Part shown: piece by piece, positions 6,646-8,332 of the stretch
Position numbering within the stretch: the first letter of the stretch is position 1
Layout: every line of letters begins with the position of its first letter
Assembly: GCA_905202115.1 (NCBI GenBank)
Contig: CAJKQZ010000113.1
Coordinates: forward strand, 1 to 8,332
Length of the DNA: 8,332 nucleotides
Direction of reading: 5' to 3'
Source: an uncultured Prevotellaceae bacterium
GTDB lineage: Bacteria > Bacteroidota > Bacteroidia > Bacteroidales > Bacteroidaceae
Notes under the pieces: generated by a model
What the model was told of the DNA's origin: nothing
The model's input: the letters and a program-made list of their open reading frames with translations, nothing else
The model's database searches: none
Program-made: the position numbers and the translations under genes

Positions 6646-6924
6646 TGTTTTGACAAAAATAATTCTTTCCGGTTACAAAAACTCATCTTTAACAAATCGG
6701 ACAGGTTGTCAGCCTTGCCGTTGTTGTATGATACTGAAAAATGTCTTACATGCGGCATGTTTTCCGAAAGGAGCGGCTTTTATGCCGCCTTTGCACGGAT
6801 ATGTACCAACGTTCATTGCCTCTCAGGATATAAAGGTCGGGATTTTTTTACAGTTCGGGCCACGCACGCAACCTTACCGACTGTATATCCGCATTCGGCT
6901 GTCTCTTTCACTTCCCCGCAAAAA
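6646..6924. other. Gene-free region between the minus-strand operon and repeat B copy 2
   Basis: I see no credible gene. Two overlapping plus-strand frames cross it (6650-6946 and 6706-6993), but neither has a domain-like pattern, and the longer parts run into repeat B. A small hairpin (GCGGC-TTTTAT-GCCGC, 6773-6788) is the only clear structure. A lone TATTTTTG on the minus strand (6661-6654) resembles a -7 box without a properly spaced -33 box; it could be a second, weaker promoter for the operon. Confidence 0.45.
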
Positions 6925-7010
6925 GAGGCCGAAAAAATATGTCTGAGATATTTTAAAATATGTCAGACATATTTCAAATTATCTCTGAGATAATTTTTTT
7001 ACAAGCGGGA
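6925..7010 (-). repeat. Repeat B, copy 2 (inverted relative to copy 1)
   Basis: The core 6931-7000 is the reverse complement of 3165-3234 with four substitutions, and the short flanks also match. In this copy two of the three units are perfect self-palindromes (AAATTATCTC-x-GAGATAATTT and AAATATGTC-x-GACATATTT), unlike copy 1. Read on the plus strand the last unit runs into seven T residues (6994-7000), so it could act as a terminator, although no plus-strand gene lies just upstream. It sits about 60 bases before the tRNA promoter. Confidence 0.85.
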
Positions 7011-7072
7011 ACTTCAGAAACTGCAACAACAGGGAATATGAAATTCGGGAAAACAAGTTGCCAAAGAAAAAT

Positions 7073-7103
7073 TTTGCGGTTTCGTTATAAAGTCTTACTT
7101 TTG
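7073..7103 (+). promoter_or_regulatory. Promoter of tRNA-Gln
   Basis: TTTG at 7073-7076, a 19-base spacer, and TACTTTTG at 7096-7103 form an exact Bacteroidota -33/-7 promoter. Transcription would start near 7110, about 23 bases before the mature 5' end of the tRNA. Confidence 0.8.
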
Positions 7104-7132
7104 CGGTGCCGTTTAACGACGGCAGAAGTGTT

Positions 7133-7203
7133 TGTTCCATGGTGTAATGGCAGCACTAGAGTTTTTGGTTCTCTCAGTCATCGTTCGAATCGGTGTGGAA
7201 CAA
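7133..7203 (+). tRNA. tRNA-Gln, anticodon UUG
   Basis: A complete cloverleaf can be drawn. The acceptor arms TGTTCCA (7133-7139) and TGGAACA (7196-7202) pair at all seven positions, and A7203 is the discriminator base. The D arm is GTGT/GCAC; the anticodon arm is AGAGT-TTTTGGT-TCTCT with TTG at positions 34-36 and a T-T mismatch closing the loop. The T arm is CATCG-TTCGAAT-CGGTG. The variable loop has four bases. CCA is not encoded, so it must be added afterwards. It reads CAA, and CAG by wobble. Promoter and terminator flank it closely, so it is a single-gene transcript. Confidence 0.95.
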
Positions 7204-7213
7204 CAAGCAATTT

Positions 7214-7255
7214 GCGGCGCGCAAACTCTCGCGAGTTTTGCGTGCCGCTTTTTTC
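7214..7255 (+). terminator. Rho-independent terminator after tRNA-Gln
   Basis: A GC-rich hairpin, with GCGGC.CGCAAA-CTC (from 7214) pairing to GAG-TTTTGCG.GCCGC (to 7248) around TCGC with one bulged T, is followed directly by TTTTTT (7249-7254). It starts 10 bases after the tRNA. Confidence 0.93.
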
Positions 7256-7286
7256 TTACGGTTTATTGTCTTTTTTTAACTCGTGC

Positions 7287-7317
7287 TTGCAGGTTTTCTA
7301 AAAAAACCATAATATTG
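7287..7317 (+). promoter_or_regulatory. Probable promoter of the TonB-domain protein gene
   Basis: TTG at 7287-7289, a 20-base spacer, and TAATATTG at 7310-7317 (one mismatch to TAnnTTTG) form a good -33/-7 pair just after the tRNA terminator. Transcription would start near 7323, which favours the ATG at 7345 over the one at 7321. Confidence 0.5.
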
Positions 7318-7344
7318 CATATGGCAAACAACAGCACGCATATC

Positions 7345-8169
7345 ATGAGAAAGACAAAGAACATACTACTTGCAATTACCGCTATCCTATTTATTTATAC
7401 AGCCGGAGCACAAGCGCAGCCTGCGCAGGGCAATGCGCTTCCGTGCGGCATTTGGCAACTGGTAATATCGGCAGGCACAGGCAACGAAGCGTCGGGCGAC
7501 TTTGCCCCTGTGTGGAAGATTTACAGTCCCGACGGAGGCTTTACGGTAATGACGTGGAAATCGAACAAAAGAAGCGCATGTATAGCCACAAGCGGCAGAT
7601 ATAAGGCCGAAGGCGACAGTGTAATAGTGGAAGATGTTGAATTCTCGGCCTACGAGATAGTAAAAAGCGGTGCAAAAAACCGGATAAGAACAAACTATAT
7701 AGACAAGAGTTGCATGCTCACGCAACACAGCATAGAAAACGGCAACAGCAAATGGGAAGAAGTTTGGAAACTCATCACTCCCGAAGAATCTCCCTCACAG
7801 TTTTCCATTCCAATAAACGGCGGCAAAGGCGAAAACGCCTCGCGCGACGTAAACGGAATCTATTTTTATACGGAAAACATGCCTGTATTCAAAGATTCCG
7901 ATAAACGCACACTGGAAAAATACATACAATCACAGATATCATATCCGGCAAAAGCGCTCAAAAACGGTATGGAAGGGATTTCGATAATCCGGTTCGTGGT
8001 AAAGGAAGACGGAACTACGGAAAAATTCCAGGTTGTACGCTCATCATACGATATTCTCGACGCCGAGGCCATAAAAGTGTTGGAAAAAGTCCGTTTCGTC
8101 CCCGGCACTCACGACGGAAAGAACGTAAAAGTATACCTCACCGTGCCCGTTTCGTTCGTTCTGAAATAA
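7345..8169 (+). CDS. Secreted protein with lipocalin-like (DUF4488-like) domain and TonB C-terminal domain
   Basis: A 274-residue protein in two parts. Residues 1-24 are a signal peptide (MRKTKN, hydrophobic core, then AGAQA before Q25), with no lipobox cysteine. Residues about 34-145 (CGIWQLV at the start, EEVWKLI at the end) look like the beta-rich lipocalin-like domain of Bacteroidota DUF4488 proteins; this match is from memory and moderate. Residues about 177-274 are a TonB C-terminal domain: ENMPVF, SYPAKALKNGMEG, IIRFVVKEDG, LDAEA, VRFVPG and PVSFVLK. Such domains touch the TonB box of outer-membrane receptors, but here there is no proline-rich spanning segment and no evident permanent membrane anchor, so classical energy transduction is doubtful. 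An ATG at 7321 would add eight residues and hide the signal peptide start; the promoter position also favours 7345. The upstream frame continues into the tRNA but is not coding there. Confidence 0.82.
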   Translation: MRKTKNILLAITAILFIYTAGAQAQPAQGNALPCGIWQLVISAGTGNEASGDFAPVWKIYSPDGGFTVMTWKSNKRSACIATSGRYKAEGDSVIVEDVEFSAYEIVKSGAKNRIRTNYIDKSCMLTQHSIENGNSKWEEVWKLITPEESPSQFSIPINGGKGENASRDVNGIYFYTENMPVFKDSDKRTLEKYIQSQISYPAKALKNGMEGISIIRFVVKEDGTTEKFQVVRSSYDILDAEAIKVLEKVRFVPGTHDGKNVKVYLTVPVSFVLK

Positions 8170-8284
8170 AAGCATTCCACTCTCATGCCTAAACGACCCT
8201 GAGCACAGGAGCCGCAGGACTTTATCGGAAAAGAAAAAAATCGCCCCGCACTTCCCCGAAAATCACGGAGCCTCATAGCAAGGT
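8170..8284. other. Gene-free 3' region after the TonB-domain gene
   Basis: No gene is visible. A small CCTG-AGCA-CAGG hairpin lies at 8199-8210, without a T run. The stretch with GAAAAGAAAAAAA and CCCCGCAC (8229-8251) resembles sequence before repeat B copy 1 (3137-3161), so it may be part of a larger, decayed intergenic repeat. Confidence 0.4.
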
Positions 8285-8332
8285 TTTGCAGACAAAAACG
8301 GTCAGCGGCCAAGCACTTGAAAATCAGCAGGT
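8285..8332 (-). repeat. Repeat A, right copy (inverted)
   Basis: Reverse complement of 8-55 at 44 of 48 positions; the four differences fall between two unbroken identical blocks. It ends exactly at the window edge, so the repeat may continue beyond it. The two copies face each other across 8.2 kb of apparently ordinary genes. Confidence 0.75.

Noticed and set aside
6650..6993. Small plus-strand proteins between the operon and the tRNA
   Set aside because: Non-ATG or weakly placed starts, no promoter match, no conserved-looking pattern, and their ends run into repeat B.
3165..7000. CRISPR array or transposon formed by the repeat B copies
   Set aside because: Only two copies exist here, inverted and 3.7 kb apart, with no regular spacers, Cas genes or transposase.
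7132..7344. Upstream extension of the TonB-domain gene to 345 residues
   Set aside because: It would run through the tRNA-Gln gene and its terminator, and would bury the signal peptide in the middle of the protein.
8..8332. Complete 8.3-kb composite transposon or integrative element bounded by repeat A
   Set aside because: The interior is ordinary chromosomal genes with no mobility gene, and no target-site duplication can be seen because the right copy ends at the window edge.

Overview
The window looks like ordinary chromosome from a Bacteroidales (Bacteroidota) bacterium. The evidence is Bacteroidota-type promoters (TTTG or TTG, a spacer of about 20 bases, then TAnnTTTG), weak or absent Shine-Dalgarno sequences, a tRNA gene without an encoded CCA end, a family S46 dipeptidyl-peptidase, a TonB-domain protein of Bacteroidota type, and a fused SpmA-SpmB protein in a lineage that does not sporulate. 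I cannot place it to genus from the sequence alone.

Layout, left to right. Bases 1-332 hold one copy of an intergenic repeat (repeat A) and a promoter. Bases 333-3089 are a two-gene plus-strand unit: an SpmA/SpmB-like membrane protein, then a 500-residue MATE/Wzx-type lipid-linked glycan flippase. Bases 3154-3241 hold an AT-rich triple-palindrome repeat (repeat B) that also forms a terminator. Bases 3293-5452 encode a secreted S46 peptidase of the DPP7 type. A long hairpin at 5501-5546 separates it from a convergent minus-strand operon (6513 down to 5603) made of a six-helix membrane protein and a small winged-helix regulator that overlap by 4 bases. The operon promoter carries a perfect 17-bp palindrome between its -33 and -7 boxes, with a weaker copy 84 bp downstream. 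After a gene-free stretch comes an inverted second copy of repeat B (6925-7010), then tRNA-Gln(UUG) with its own promoter and terminator, then a secreted protein with a lipocalin-like domain and a TonB C-terminal domain. An inverted second copy of repeat A ends the window.

Functionally these are mostly unrelated housekeeping or envelope genes: membrane transport, glycan export, periplasmic peptide breakdown, and a self-regulated membrane protein/regulator pair. I found no defence island, CRISPR array, transposase, integrase or phage module. The most unusual content is non-coding: two nested pairs of inverted repeats (A at the ends; B around the peptidase and regulator operon). The half-sites of repeat B pair across units in one copy but mostly within units in the other. 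The operator pair in front of the minus-strand operon is the other clear structural signal.
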